Part shown: piece by piece, positions 41,187 to 50,478 of the stretch
Numbering within the stretch: position 1 is the first letter of the stretch
How the letters are laid out: each line of letters opens with the position of its first letter
Assembly: GCF_000626715.1 (NCBI RefSeq)
Contig: NZ_AQRA01000004.1
Coordinates: forward strand, 248,001 to 312,000
Reading direction: 5' to 3'
Length of the DNA stretch: 64,000 nucleotides
DNA from: Aquimarina atlantica
GTDB lineage: Bacteria; Bacteroidota; Bacteroidia; Flavobacteriales; Flavobacteriaceae
Program-made: the position numbers and the translations under genes
The notes under the pieces: generated by a model
The model's database searches: none
Seen by the model: the letters and a program-made list of their open reading frames with translations, nothing else
What the model was told of the DNA's origin: nothing

Positions 41187-41915
41187 TTAAAACATTAATC
41201 GTTTTATATTATCCATATAACCACGACTTACTCTTACCACATCCTCGTTTTGCATAATTACATCATAGCTCTTCGTATACTTATTCAATTCTTTTACCTT
41301 GTTAAGGTTTATAATAGATGAGCGATGTACCCTAATTAGAATTGTATTATTAAATTTTTCTTCCAGGACCGAAATACCAAAATTACTAAGGTATACTCCT
41401 GTATCTGTTATTAATTTAGAGTAATCACCATAAGCTTCTACTCTTATAATATCTTTTACAGCGATTGTAATTAGTTTTCCTTGTGACTGCACGAGTATTC
41501 GTTCTGGATATTTGGGTTGATCCATCAATAGGCTTTCTGCCAAAGGTCTTACTTTGTTTTCGCCCATATACGAATTTAAACGTTCGATAGCTACTTTGAA
41601 CCTTTCTTTGGTATAAGGTTTAAGTAAATAATCAATTGCATGTACTTCAAAAGCTTGCAATGCATATTTATCGTATGCTGTCGAAAAAATGATTTGTGGT
41701 ATTTCCTCGATATGTGTTAGTACATCAAACCCACTCATTCCTGGCATTTGTACATCCATAAACACAAGGTCTGGTTTAAATTCATTTATCATTTTAACCG
41801 CATCCACTCCGTTATTGGCTTCTCCTAACAGGATAAGTTCAGGAAAATCAGTCAAATATTCTTTAATCAATTTCCTTGCAGCAGCTTCATCATCTATAAT
41901 AAGTACTTTTTTCAC
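41187..41915 (-). CDS. LytTR-type response regulator
   Basis: A 242-residue response regulator. Residues ~1-120 are a receiver domain: acidic pocket DDE at the N-terminus, phospho-Asp in DLVFMDVQMPGMSG (~53), T in IFSTAYD and K in LLKPY. The last ~105 residues are LytTR (RILVQSQGKLITIAVKDIIR, then LIRVHRSSIINLNKV). It lies 29 nt after the histidine kinase gene on the same strand, so the two form an operon. The stop is 8 nt from the convergent YdeI gene end. Confidence 0.93.
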   Translation of the reverse strand: MKKVLIIDDEAAARKLIKEYLTDFPELILLGEANNGVDAVKMINEFKPDLVFMDVQMPGMSGFDVLTHIEEIPQIIFSTAYDKYALQAFEVHAIDYLLKPYTKERFKVAIERLNSYMGENKVRPLAESLLMDQPKYPERILVQSQGKLITIAVKDIIRVEAYGDYSKLITDTGVYLSNFGISVLEEKFNNTILIRVHRSSIINLNKVKELNKYTKSYDVIMQNEDVVRVSRGYMDNIKRLMF

Positions 41916-41944
41916 ACGCTTATTTTTTTAATGCTCGTTTTATA

Positions 41945-43015
41945 TTATATAACAAAATTAACTTTTAATCCTTGTGGTGTATTATCACTTAGTTTAAGAG
42001 TAGAATTGTACATCTTCTCTATTCGCATTTTGGTATTGGTTAATCCTATACCTTTACCATATACTTGTTCTTTATTCTTTATTCCAACACCGGTATCTGC
42101 AATTTCAAAAAATAGTTTGTCATCATTCTTAGAAATTGTAATGGATACTTTTCCTCCATCGATCAGAGAAGCAAGTCCGTGCTTTACAGAATTTTCGACC
42201 AATGGTTGTAATAGCATAGGAGGTATCATTTCTTCCATTACCTTTTCATCTACATCAATCTCTATCTGTAAGCGTTCTTCGAAACGTTCTTTTTCTAATG
42301 CCAGGTATTTTTTTACAAAATCCAACTCTTCTTTTAAAGGAACTTTTTCGACTTGAGAAGCTTGTAATTGGTATCGAAACAAATCTGACAATTCTGCGAT
42401 TAAGTGTCTTGTTTTTTCATTTTCAGGAGGTACCGAAGCGCTAATGGTATTAAACACATTATATAAAAAATGTGGATTCAGCTGAGCTTTTAATGCCGAC
42501 AACTCACTTTTTAATGCTACAGCACGTAATTCTCCTTCAATTTTTATCTTTTTCTTATTGTCAACATGATATTGATAAGAGTGAAAAATCCCGAATTGTA
42601 AAATATAGAATAAAGCAGGAAGGTATATATCCCAAATTTGTGCAGGCCCTTTTAAATAGAAAAAACCAAACATAGTACTAAAAACACTATACAATTGCTG
42701 CCATATAACAACAAATAAAGGTAGTAATATTAGATGTAACAATAACTTCTTTTTTATTGACCACGTCCTCAATTTTCTAAAAAGCAGCCACCAAATAGGA
42801 ATAGTGATAATGAATTTTAAAGTATAACCTAATCCACTATCATCCATAAAACTTATGGGATCAAATAGGATGTTATCTTCTTGCATATACCCACCACGAT
42901 TTATCCATAATGCAATATGGTAGGCAGATGCAAAAAACAAATAGATAGAACTAAAGACAATAAGTTCGATAATCCGAATGTCAAAAATTCTTCTTTGTAA
43001 AAAAGGCTTTTTCAT
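41945..43015 (-). CDS. LytS-type membrane sensor histidine kinase
   Basis: A 356-residue kinase with four membrane segments in residues ~15-150 (LIVFSSIYLFFASAYHIALW first). The His_kinase domain has the phospho-His in LNPHFLYNVFNTISA (~190) and the HATPase end has MEEMIPPMLLQPLVENSVKH and GVGIKN. No periplasmic sensor domain of size. It is the first gene of the two-component operon and divergent from the barrel receptor at 43204. Confidence 0.92.
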   Translation of the reverse strand: MKKPFLQRRIFDIRIIELIVFSSIYLFFASAYHIALWINRGGYMQEDNILFDPISFMDDSGLGYTLKFIITIPIWWLLFRKLRTWSIKKKLLLHLILLPLFVVIWQQLYSVFSTMFGFFYLKGPAQIWDIYLPALFYILQFGIFHSYQYHVDNKKKIKIEGELRAVALKSELSALKAQLNPHFLYNVFNTISASVPPENEKTRHLIAELSDLFRYQLQASQVEKVPLKEELDFVKKYLALEKERFEERLQIEIDVDEKVMEEMIPPMLLQPLVENSVKHGLASLIDGGKVSITISKNDDKLFFEIADTGVGIKNKEQVYGKGIGLTNTKMRIEKMYNSTLKLSDNTPQGLKVNFVI

Positions 43016-43078
43016 AATTGTATTCTAATAAGCACAAAGCTAAAATTAAAACACTTCTCCAACACATATATTTCGATG

Positions 43079-43187
43079 AATTGTCCTATATCAAGATAAG
43101 TTGTCCTTTCCTGTTTAACGAGTTAATAGCCAGCTCGTCGGTTTACAGATGTTCCATATTGTTTCATTTTTCAAATTTGTCGAAACA
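43079..43187. promoter_or_regulatory. Divergent control region between kinase operon and receptor gene
   Basis: TTGTCCTAT (43081) and TTGTCCTTT (43101) repeat with a 20-nt period, close to the two-turn spacing of LytTR site pairs. An inverted repeat ACGAG/CTCGT (43118-43138) and TTGTTTC/GAAACAA (43157-43187) follow. These are candidate operators for the adjacent LytTR regulator. Confidence 0.45.
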
Positions 43188-43203
43188 AAAAAATAAAACA
43201 ATT

Positions 43204-45621
43204 ATGTGTGGAAAAAACAACAAATGGATCGTATGTATCGTCCTAGTATTTATGTCTCTAAATGTAATCAAAGCGCAACATACAATAAAAGGTATTGTTC
43301 TGGATCAACAATCAAAGCCAATTGATGCGGCTACAATTTCTCTTATCAGAGTTACTAACAAAGAATTCATAAAAGGCGTAATCACCAACGCAAAAGGAGA
43401 ATTTAATATCGAAAATGTAAAAGACGGAACATATCAAGGTATTATCTCAAGCCTTGGTTTTGATGATTATACATCTGCTCCTCTAACGGTTAATGGCAAG
43501 GATATAGATCTAAACCAGATTACGCTTACTATAAAAACAGAAAACCTGGATGAAATAACTATAGTTGCAGAAAAACCAATTGTACAGGTAATGGCAGATA
43601 AAACTGTTTTTAATGTGCAAAATACCCTTAGTACAACAGGAACATCTGGGTATGAACTCTTACGAAAAGCTCCCGGAGTTATCGTTGATAATAATGATAA
43701 TCTTATTGTAGAAGGTAAAACTGGTGTATTGATATATATTGATGATAAACCTTCTGTACTTAGAGGAGAAGATCTTATTAATTACTTAAAAACTATTCAA
43801 TCCAGCGATATCGAAGCCATTGAGATTATTACACAACCTTCTTCAAAATATGAAGCCGAAGGTAATGCCGGAATTATCAATATTAAACTAAAAAGGGATA
43901 AAAGTCTAGGTACAAATGGTTCTGCAAGTGCAGGAATCACTTATGGAGACTATGCCAGATACACTAGTTCTGTTTCCTTTAATACCCGAAATAAAAAATC
44001 TAATCTATTTGGGACATATAGTAATCGTTTTGGAAAGAGTTTTAGTTTTATTGATCTATATAGAATACAAAACAATACCATTCTTGATGCCAAATCAGAA
44101 ACAGTTAATGAAAATAATAGTAACAATCTAAAATTAGGATATGATTACTTCATGAATAGCAAATCTACTTTAGGTCTTATTCTTACAGGAAATTTTAATA
44201 ATTCTATTTCGAATACAGATTCCAGAACACTTATTATTCCTCCCGGAAATAGTACTCCCGAAGAAGTTTTAGTTGCCGGAAGTGATACCGACACCAAAAC
44301 TAGTAATCTATACGCTAATCTAAATTATCGCTACAAAGATACTCTTGGGCACAGCATGAATATAGACCTGGATTATGGGAAGTATAACAACGACAGGGCA
44401 AACCTACAACCCAATCGATATTATAACGGAGATGAAACCGAACTACAAAGTGAAACCGTTAACTTCTTTAATACTCCTATAGACATTACCATTTTTACTG
44501 CAAAAGCAGATTATGAACAGGATTTTCTTAAAGGAAAATTAGGACTGGGAGTTAAATATTCTAATATAAATACAGAGAATGAATTTGATTTCTTTGATAG
44601 AGTAAACGGACAAGATATTCTTAACCTGGATCAAAGCAATGATTTTACCTATGATGAGCAGGTTCATGCCGGGTATTTTAACTATAACCGAAAATTCAAA
44701 AAACTAAACATACAATTTGGTCTTCGAGTAGAACAAACCAAATCCGATGGACAATTATTTAGTAGTCAGAATACAGTAGATAACAGAGTAAAAAGAGATT
44801 ACGTTGATTTTTTTCCTAGCGGAGGCATCACTTACTTAATGAATCAAAAGAATTCTTTTGCATTGACGTATAGTCGACGAATACAACGACCTAACTATCA
44901 AAACTTAAATCCTTTTGAATATAAAATCAATGAATTATCTTTTAGAAAAGGAAATCCATTTTTGCAACCGCAGTACACCGATAACATCAAACTTTCACAT
45001 ACGTATAACTATAGACTAACTACTGCTTTAAGTTATAGTGTAATAGGTGATTATTTTGCACAAGTAACCGAATCCCAGGGCGAAAATGAGAACTTTATCA
45101 TTACCAGAAATGTAGCAGATCAAAAAGTGATTAATCTAAGCATATCCTACCCTACCAAAATTAACAACTGGTGGAATGTTTATTACAGTCTTAATGCATA
45201 TAGAACCATTTTTGAGGCTAATAATCAGGATTTTGTTTCAATATCTCAAAATACATTAAGCCTATATGGTCAAAATACCTTTTCGTTACCTCGAGGTTAT
45301 AAAATGGAGATTTCGGGATGGTTTAACTCACCATCGATCTGGGGAGGAACATATCAAATCAAAAGTTTAGGTTCGTTAAACCTAGCTTTTCAAAAACGTT
45401 TCTTCTCTAATAAACTAACTGCCCGGTTAGCTTTTAATGACATTTTATATACTTCTCCATGGAAAGGAGATACTCGATTTGGAGATTTATCTATACAAGG
45501 TAATGGAGGCTGGGATAGCCGACAGGTTCGTTTTAACTTAACCTATAATTTCGGAAGCAAAGACGTAAAAAAATCCAGAAAACGTAAAACAGGCATTGAA
45601 GATGAAAAAAATAGAATCTAG
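43204..45621 (+). CDS. TonB-dependent-receptor-like outer-membrane protein (beta-barrel family)
   Basis: An 805-residue protein starting at 43204 (MCGKNNKWIVCIVLVFMS). A longer frame back to 43018 would add 62 residues overlapping the control region and hide the signal peptide. Signal peptide ends NVIKAQ. Residues ~25-110 are a carboxypeptidase-like (CarboxypepD_reg) domain (GIVLDQQSKPIDAATISL), then a plug-like region (ELLRKAPGVIVDNNDNLIVE, GIINIKLKRD), then a large barrel ending VRFNLTYNFGSK. No T9SS domain. It belongs to the outer membrane beta-barrel family without clear substrate. The stop codon lies in the loop of the terminator. Confidence 0.85.
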   Translation: MCGKNNKWIVCIVLVFMSLNVIKAQHTIKGIVLDQQSKPIDAATISLIRVTNKEFIKGVITNAKGEFNIENVKDGTYQGIISSLGFDDYTSAPLTVNGKDIDLNQITLTIKTENLDEITIVAEKPIVQVMADKTVFNVQNTLSTTGTSGYELLRKAPGVIVDNNDNLIVEGKTGVLIYIDDKPSVLRGEDLINYLKTIQSSDIEAIEIITQPSSKYEAEGNAGIINIKLKRDKSLGTNGSASAGITYGDYARYTSSVSFNTRNKKSNLFGTYSNRFGKSFSFIDLYRIQNNTILDAKSETVNENNSNNLKLGYDYFMNSKSTLGLILTGNFNNSISNTDSRTLIIPPGNSTPEEVLVAGSDTDTKTSNLYANLNYRYKDTLGHSMNIDLDYGKYNNDRANLQPNRYYNGDETELQSETVNFFNTPIDITIFTAKADYEQDFLKGKLGLGVKYSNINTENEFDFFDRVNGQDILNLDQSNDFTYDEQVHAGYFNYNRKFKKLNIQFGLRVEQTKSDGQLFSSQNTVDNRVKRDYVDFFPSGGITYLMNQKNSFALTYSRRIQRPNYQNLNPFEYKINELSFRKGNPFLQPQYTDNIKLSHTYNYRLTTALSYSVIGDYFAQVTESQGENENFIITRNVADQKVINLSISYPTKINNWWNVYYSLNAYRTIFEANNQDFVSISQNTLSLYGQNTFSLPRGYKMEISGWFNSPSIWGGTYQIKSLGSLNLAFQKRFFSNKLTARLAFNDILYTSPWKGDTRFGDLSIQGNGGWDSRQVRFNLTYNFGSKDVKKSRKRKTGIEDEKNRI

Positions 45622-45635
45622 GATTCTATTTTTTT
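45605..45635 (+). terminator. Terminator overlapping the stop codon of the receptor gene
   Basis: AAAAAATAGAATC pairs with GATTCTATTTTTT; the three-base loop TAG (45619-45621) is the stop codon. The right arm runs into a T tract to 45635. Confidence 0.8.
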
Positions 45636-45710
45636 CAAAATCGCATTAACATCACTTTAAGATATTTTGTATGATAAATCCTTATTTTCGGATCATATAA
45701 ATCACTCATC

Positions 45711-48700
45711 ATGCACAAACATATTGTCACCACTCTGATTATCGGGGTATTTTTAATCTTCAATACTCAAGCTCAAAAAGACAAAAAAAACAAAAAAGAA
45801 GATGAAAAATGGGATGTTTCTAATCCTAAAGGAGAGTTTAATTATAAAGATCATACGTTTACCACAGATCAGGGTACCTGGATGAATCTGGATGTTAGCC
45901 CCGATGGTAATACTATTGTGTTTGACCTTTTGGGGGATATCTATAGTATGCCTGTTTCTGGCGGAAAAGCAAAAGTATTACGTACAGGAATTCCTTTTGA
46001 AATACAACCACGTTTTAGTCCAGATGGTAAAAAAATCTCTTTTACCAGTGATGCTGGTGGTGGTGATAATATTTGGGTAATGAATAGTGATGGTAGTGAT
46101 CCTAAACAAATTACTAAAGAAAAATTTAGATTACTAAACAATGCTACCTGGATGCCAGATGGTAATTATCTGGTAGCAAGAAAACACTTTACCTCTCAGC
46201 GTTCGCTAGGTGCAGGTGAAATGTGGCAGTATCATATCACCGGAGGTTCTGGTTTGCAATTAACCAAGAGAAAAAATGACCAACAGGATGTTAATGAACC
46301 TCATATTTCTCCCGATGGTAAATATATGTACTATGCAGAGGATATGTATCCTGGAGGTTTTTTTCAGTATAATAAAGACCCTAACAAACAGATTTATGCC
46401 ATTAAAAGATATGAATTTGAAACCGGAAAAACGATTACTGTTACTGGTGGACCAGGAGGTGCAGCACGACCACAAGTATCCCGAGATGGTAAAAAACTGG
46501 CTTTTGTAAAAAGAGTTCGTACCAAAACGGTATTGTATATTCATAATCTCGAAACCGGTGAAGAATGGCCAATCTATGATAAGCTGAACAAAGATCAGCA
46601 AGAAGCCTGGGCGATTTTTGGGATATATCCTAATTTTAACTGGATGCCTAACAACAAAGAAATTATATTCTGGGCCGGTGGAAAAATCAATAAAATTGAT
46701 ATAGAGAATCAGCAAGTAACTAATATTCCGTTCACAGTAGATGCTACTATTAAAATTGCCGAAACTTTGCATTTTAATGCTCCTGTTTCTCCCGAGAAAT
46801 TTACCTCCAAAGTAATTCGTAACGTGGTTACTTCTCCAGATGGCAATACTATAGTATTTAGTGCTCTTGGGCATTTATGGAGTAAAAACTTACCCAAAGG
46901 AAAACCCCAACGCCTTACTACCCAGTCTTCTGATTTTGAGTTTGAACCTAGCTTCTCTAAAGATGGTCAACATATCGTGTATGTCACCTGGAATGATGAA
47001 AACCTGGGAGCAATACATAAAATCCCTGCTTCGGGGGGTACTTCTACCAAGTTAACCACAAAAAAAGGAATTTATAGAACTCCGGTATTTAATGCAACAA
47101 ATAACTTAATCGCTTTCAGAAAAGAAGATGGAAATAGTGATCAAGGCTTAAGCTTCACTAAAAATACTGGTATTTATACCATGTCATCTTCTGGTAATAA
47201 TGCTAAGTTAATAACAGAAGAAGGTGAATACCCTATGTTTTCTATGGATGGAAAGCGTATCTTTTATCAAACCGGCGGAACATATTTTGGAAATCTTACT
47301 AAAGAATTAAAATCTGTTGATCTTAATGGAAAGGATAAAAAGACACATATAAAATCTAAATACGCCAACCGGTTAGTACCTAGTCCTGATAACAAATGGA
47401 TTGCTTTTACCAATCTACATAAAGCATTTATTGCTCCACTGGTGCTCAATGGTAAAGAAATAGACCTGGATAACAACTCTAAAGCTGTACCAGTATCTCA
47501 AGTCTCTAAAGATGCAGGAATCAACCTTCATTGGTCCAGAGATAGTAAAAAAATAATATGGACTCTTGGAGATGAGTATTTCTCTAACGAGGTTAAAGAT
47601 CGCTTTACATTTTTACCAAATTCTCCAGAAAAAGTAGGAGAAATAACCGCAACAGGGATAAAAATCGGTTTAGAAGTAAAAACAGATGTCCCAAAAGGTA
47701 GAATTGCATTTACCAATGCCAGAATAATCACGATGGAAGGTGATCAGGTAATCGAAGACGGAACTATCATTATTAAAGGCAACCGTATTGAAAAAATTGG
47801 AACTGCTTCTGAAGTAGCTGTACCTAGTGATGCAATGGTGTATGATACAAAAGGTAAGACAATCATGCCGGGTATTGTAGATGCACATGCACATGTAGGA
47901 GGATTTAGATATGGATTAACTACTCAAAAACATTGGCAATTATATGCCAATCTGGCTTTTGGAGTAACCACATCTCATGATCCCTCTGCCAATACAGAAT
48001 CGATTTTTACTATGGTCGAAATGATTAAAAGTGGAGAAATGGTGGGACCTCGCCTCTACTCTACAGGAATTATCCTATACGGAGCAGATGGAGATTTTAA
48101 AGCAGTAATCAACAAACTGGAAGATGCACGGTCTTCTATAAGAAGAACCAAAGCATTTGGTGCTAAATCTGTGAAGAGTTACAATCAACCTCGTAGAGAT
48201 CAGCGTCAGCAAGTTATACAAGCGGCAAGAGAACTTCAAATCAATGTAGTGCCCGAAGGAGGATCTACTTTTTATCATAATATGAGTATGATTATGGATG
48301 GCCATACAGGAGTTGAACATAATATTCCTGTTGCTCCGGTTTATAAAGATGTAAATGAACTTTGGAAAACCAGTAACACAGGATATACGCCTACCTTAAT
48401 TGTAAATTATGGTGGGATGAATGGTGAGTACTATTTCTACCAGAAAGATAAAGTTTGGGAAAATGAAAAACTGCTTAAATATACTCCTAGAGCTATTATC
48501 GATGCTCGCGCAAGACATAGAACCATGGTTCCTGATGAAGAATATGAGAATGGACATATCCTGGTTTCAAAGACATGTAAAGCCCTAACCGATGCAGGTG
48601 TTAAAGTAAACCTGGGAGCGCATGGGCAGTTACAAGGTCTTGGAGCGCATTGGGAGTTATGGTTACTTCAACAAGGAGGAATGACTAATATGGAAGCTTT

Positions 48701-49019
48701 AAGAGCAGCAACCCTAAATGGAGCAGAATATATCGGTGCAGGAAATGATATTGGTTCACTAAAAGAAGGAAAACTAGCCGATCTTATCGTTCTTGATAAA
48801 AATCCTTTAGAAAATATCAGAAATACAGAAACTGTAAAATATACTATGGTAAACGGACGCTTATACGATACCGATACCATGAATGAGATTGGTAATACAA
48901 CCAAAACGCGAACTAAATTCTGGTGGGAGAATGCTAATTATAGTCAAGCTTTCCCTTGGCACGAAGAAGCACAAAGCTTTATGAAACCAGGATGTGGATG
49001 TCACTTAGGGCATAATTAG
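45711..49019 (+). CDS. Secreted amidohydrolase with N-terminal TolB-like propeller
   Basis: A 1102-residue exported protein (signal ends FNTQAQ). Residues ~50-650 contain WD40-like PD40 (TolB-type) propeller repeats, each with the SPDGxxIxF pattern (LDVSPDGNTIVFDLLG, RFSPDGKKISFTSDAG, HISPDGKYMYYAED). Residues ~670-1070 are an amidohydrolase: DAHAHVGG (two metal His, ~723) and a late EGKLADLIVLDKNPLENIR typical of cyclic amidohydrolases. The propeller may recruit a peptide or cell-wall substrate. First of three genes (amidohydrolase, amidohydrolase, S10 carboxypeptidase) with short gaps. Confidence 0.88.
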   Translation: MHKHIVTTLIIGVFLIFNTQAQKDKKNKKEDEKWDVSNPKGEFNYKDHTFTTDQGTWMNLDVSPDGNTIVFDLLGDIYSMPVSGGKAKVLRTGIPFEIQPRFSPDGKKISFTSDAGGGDNIWVMNSDGSDPKQITKEKFRLLNNATWMPDGNYLVARKHFTSQRSLGAGEMWQYHITGGSGLQLTKRKNDQQDVNEPHISPDGKYMYYAEDMYPGGFFQYNKDPNKQIYAIKRYEFETGKTITVTGGPGGAARPQVSRDGKKLAFVKRVRTKTVLYIHNLETGEEWPIYDKLNKDQQEAWAIFGIYPNFNWMPNNKEIIFWAGGKINKIDIENQQVTNIPFTVDATIKIAETLHFNAPVSPEKFTSKVIRNVVTSPDGNTIVFSALGHLWSKNLPKGKPQRLTTQSSDFEFEPSFSKDGQHIVYVTWNDENLGAIHKIPASGGTSTKLTTKKGIYRTPVFNATNNLIAFRKEDGNSDQGLSFTKNTGIYTMSSSGNNAKLITEEGEYPMFSMDGKRIFYQTGGTYFGNLTKELKSVDLNGKDKKTHIKSKYANRLVPSPDNKWIAFTNLHKAFIAPLVLNGKEIDLDNNSKAVPVSQVSKDAGINLHWSRDSKKIIWTLGDEYFSNEVKDRFTFLPNSPEKVGEITATGIKIGLEVKTDVPKGRIAFTNARIITMEGDQVIEDGTIIIKGNRIEKIGTASEVAVPSDAMVYDTKGKTIMPGIVDAHAHVGGFRYGLTTQKHWQLYANLAFGVTTSHDPSANTESIFTMVEMIKSGEMVGPRLYSTGIILYGADGDFKAVINKLEDARSSIRRTKAFGAKSVKSYNQPRRDQRQQVIQAARELQINVVPEGGSTFYHNMSMIMDGHTGVEHNIPVAPVYKDVNELWKTSNTGYTPTLIVNYGGMNGEYYFYQKDKVWENEKLLKYTPRAIIDARARHRTMVPDEEYENGHILVSKTCKALTDAGVKVNLGAHGQLQGLGAHWELWLLQQGGMTNMEALRAATLNGAEYIGAGNDIGSLKEGKLADLIVLDKNPLENIRNTETVKYTMVNGRLYDTDTMNEIGNTTKTRTKFWWENANYSQAFPWHEEAQSFMKPGCGCHLGHN

Positions 49020-49076
49020 ATTTATAGCTCTTGCAAGGACTAAAAAGATCAACAGTTAAATTTTAAAATTCTGGTA

Positions 49077-50453
49077 ATGAGAACATATCTTTTCATACTG
49101 CTTACAGCACTGGTAACTTCTTGTGCTCAACCTCAAAAACAAGTGAGTAAAACTGCTATCCTCATTACAGATGCTACGATTATAAATGTAAACAATGGTA
49201 CTGCCATAGAAAAACAACAAATTGTAATCGATTCTGGAAAAATAAAAAAGATCGCTAGTGATATAGAAAATCCAGAAGGGTATACTACAATGATCAACGC
49301 CCAGGGAAAATACATCATCCCGGGATTAGCAGAAATGCATGCACATATCCCACAACCTTCGACATCAAAAGAACGAATCGAAGAAGTTTTGTTTTTATAC
49401 CTTTCTAATGGGATAACAACAATACGAGGTATGCTTGGTCATCCTTATCACTTAAAATTAAGACAACGTGCAGAAACAGGTGATATCCTGAGTCCTAGAA
49501 TTTTTACCTCTAGCCCATCTCTTAACGGAAATTCTATAAAGACAAAAGAAGAAGCTATTGCCAAAATAACAGCGTATCAGAAAGAAGGATATGACTTCTT
49601 AAAAATTCATCCGGGTATCACCCTAGAAGTATTCGATCAATTGGTAAAAACCGCCAACGAAGTGGGTATCCCCTTTTCTGGGCATGTTCCTGTTGATGTT
49701 GGCATACGACATGCTATACAAAGTAAATATACTTCTATTGATCATATTGATGGTTTTTTAGAAGGATTGGTTCCTGAATCTGAAAATGTAAACCCGGGAG
49801 ATAACGGCTTCTTTGGATACAATTTCACCCCTCTGGTAGATGAGTCCATAATTGATGAATTAGTACAACTTGCAAAAGACAATAATATCTGGATCGTTCC
49901 TACTCAAAGTTTATTCGAAAGGTGGTTTGCTCCCATCACGGCAGATGAGTTACTGAAGGACCCCGAAATGAAGTATATGCCCGCTTCTACATTACTAAAT
50001 TGGAAACAACGAAAAAGTCAGTATACCGAAGAGAATCCTAATTTTAATAAAGAACAATGGCAGCAATTTAATACGATAAGAAGAACATTATTAAAAAAGT
50101 TACATGATAACGGACATCAAATATTATTAGGTTCTGATGCTCCACAATTATTTAATGTTCCTGGATTTTCAATTCATCACGAAATCGACGGAATGATAGC
50201 GGCTGGATTAACACCACTGGATGTACTGCAATCAGCAACAATAAATCCTGCCTTGTTTTTTGGCAAGGAAAATACATTTGGGCAAATCAAAGAAGGATTA
50301 GATGCCGATATTGTTATTCTAGATGCAAACCCACTAGAAGACATCAAAGCTTTAGCGCAGGTTTCTGGTGTAATGATAAGAGGGAATTGGCTTTCTAAAG
50401 AAACCATAGATCAAAAATTAAAAGAAATTGCTCAGAATGCCCAGAAAAACTAA
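49077..50453 (+). CDS. Amidohydrolase-family lipoprotein
   Basis: A 458-residue lipoprotein (ALVTSCAQPQ, Cys ~16). The amidohydrolase fold is complete: ITDATIINVNNGTAIEKQQI (N-terminal beta domain), GLAEMHAHIPQP (metal HxH), SGHVPVDVG and IDHIDGF (further His), LGSDAPQ (metal Asp) and GLDADIVILDANPLEDIKA (C-terminal signature). It is similar to imidazolonepropionase- or prolidase-like members, but the substrate is open. The gap to the previous gene is 57 nt and to the next 25 nt. Confidence 0.9.
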   Translation: MRTYLFILLTALVTSCAQPQKQVSKTAILITDATIINVNNGTAIEKQQIVIDSGKIKKIASDIENPEGYTTMINAQGKYIIPGLAEMHAHIPQPSTSKERIEEVLFLYLSNGITTIRGMLGHPYHLKLRQRAETGDILSPRIFTSSPSLNGNSIKTKEEAIAKITAYQKEGYDFLKIHPGITLEVFDQLVKTANEVGIPFSGHVPVDVGIRHAIQSKYTSIDHIDGFLEGLVPESENVNPGDNGFFGYNFTPLVDESIIDELVQLAKDNNIWIVPTQSLFERWFAPITADELLKDPEMKYMPASTLLNWKQRKSQYTEENPNFNKEQWQQFNTIRRTLLKKLHDNGHQILLGSDAPQLFNVPGFSIHHEIDGMIAAGLTPLDVLQSATINPALFFGKENTFGQIKEGLDADIVILDANPLEDIKALAQVSGVMIRGNWLSKETIDQKLKEIAQNAQKN

Positions 50454-50478
50454 CAATACTAATTAGCACACCATAAAA

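Noticed and set aside
43018..43203. 62-residue N-terminal extension of the barrel receptor
   Set aside because: It would bury the signal peptide and overlap the divergent control region; the ATG at 43204 gives a normal export signal.
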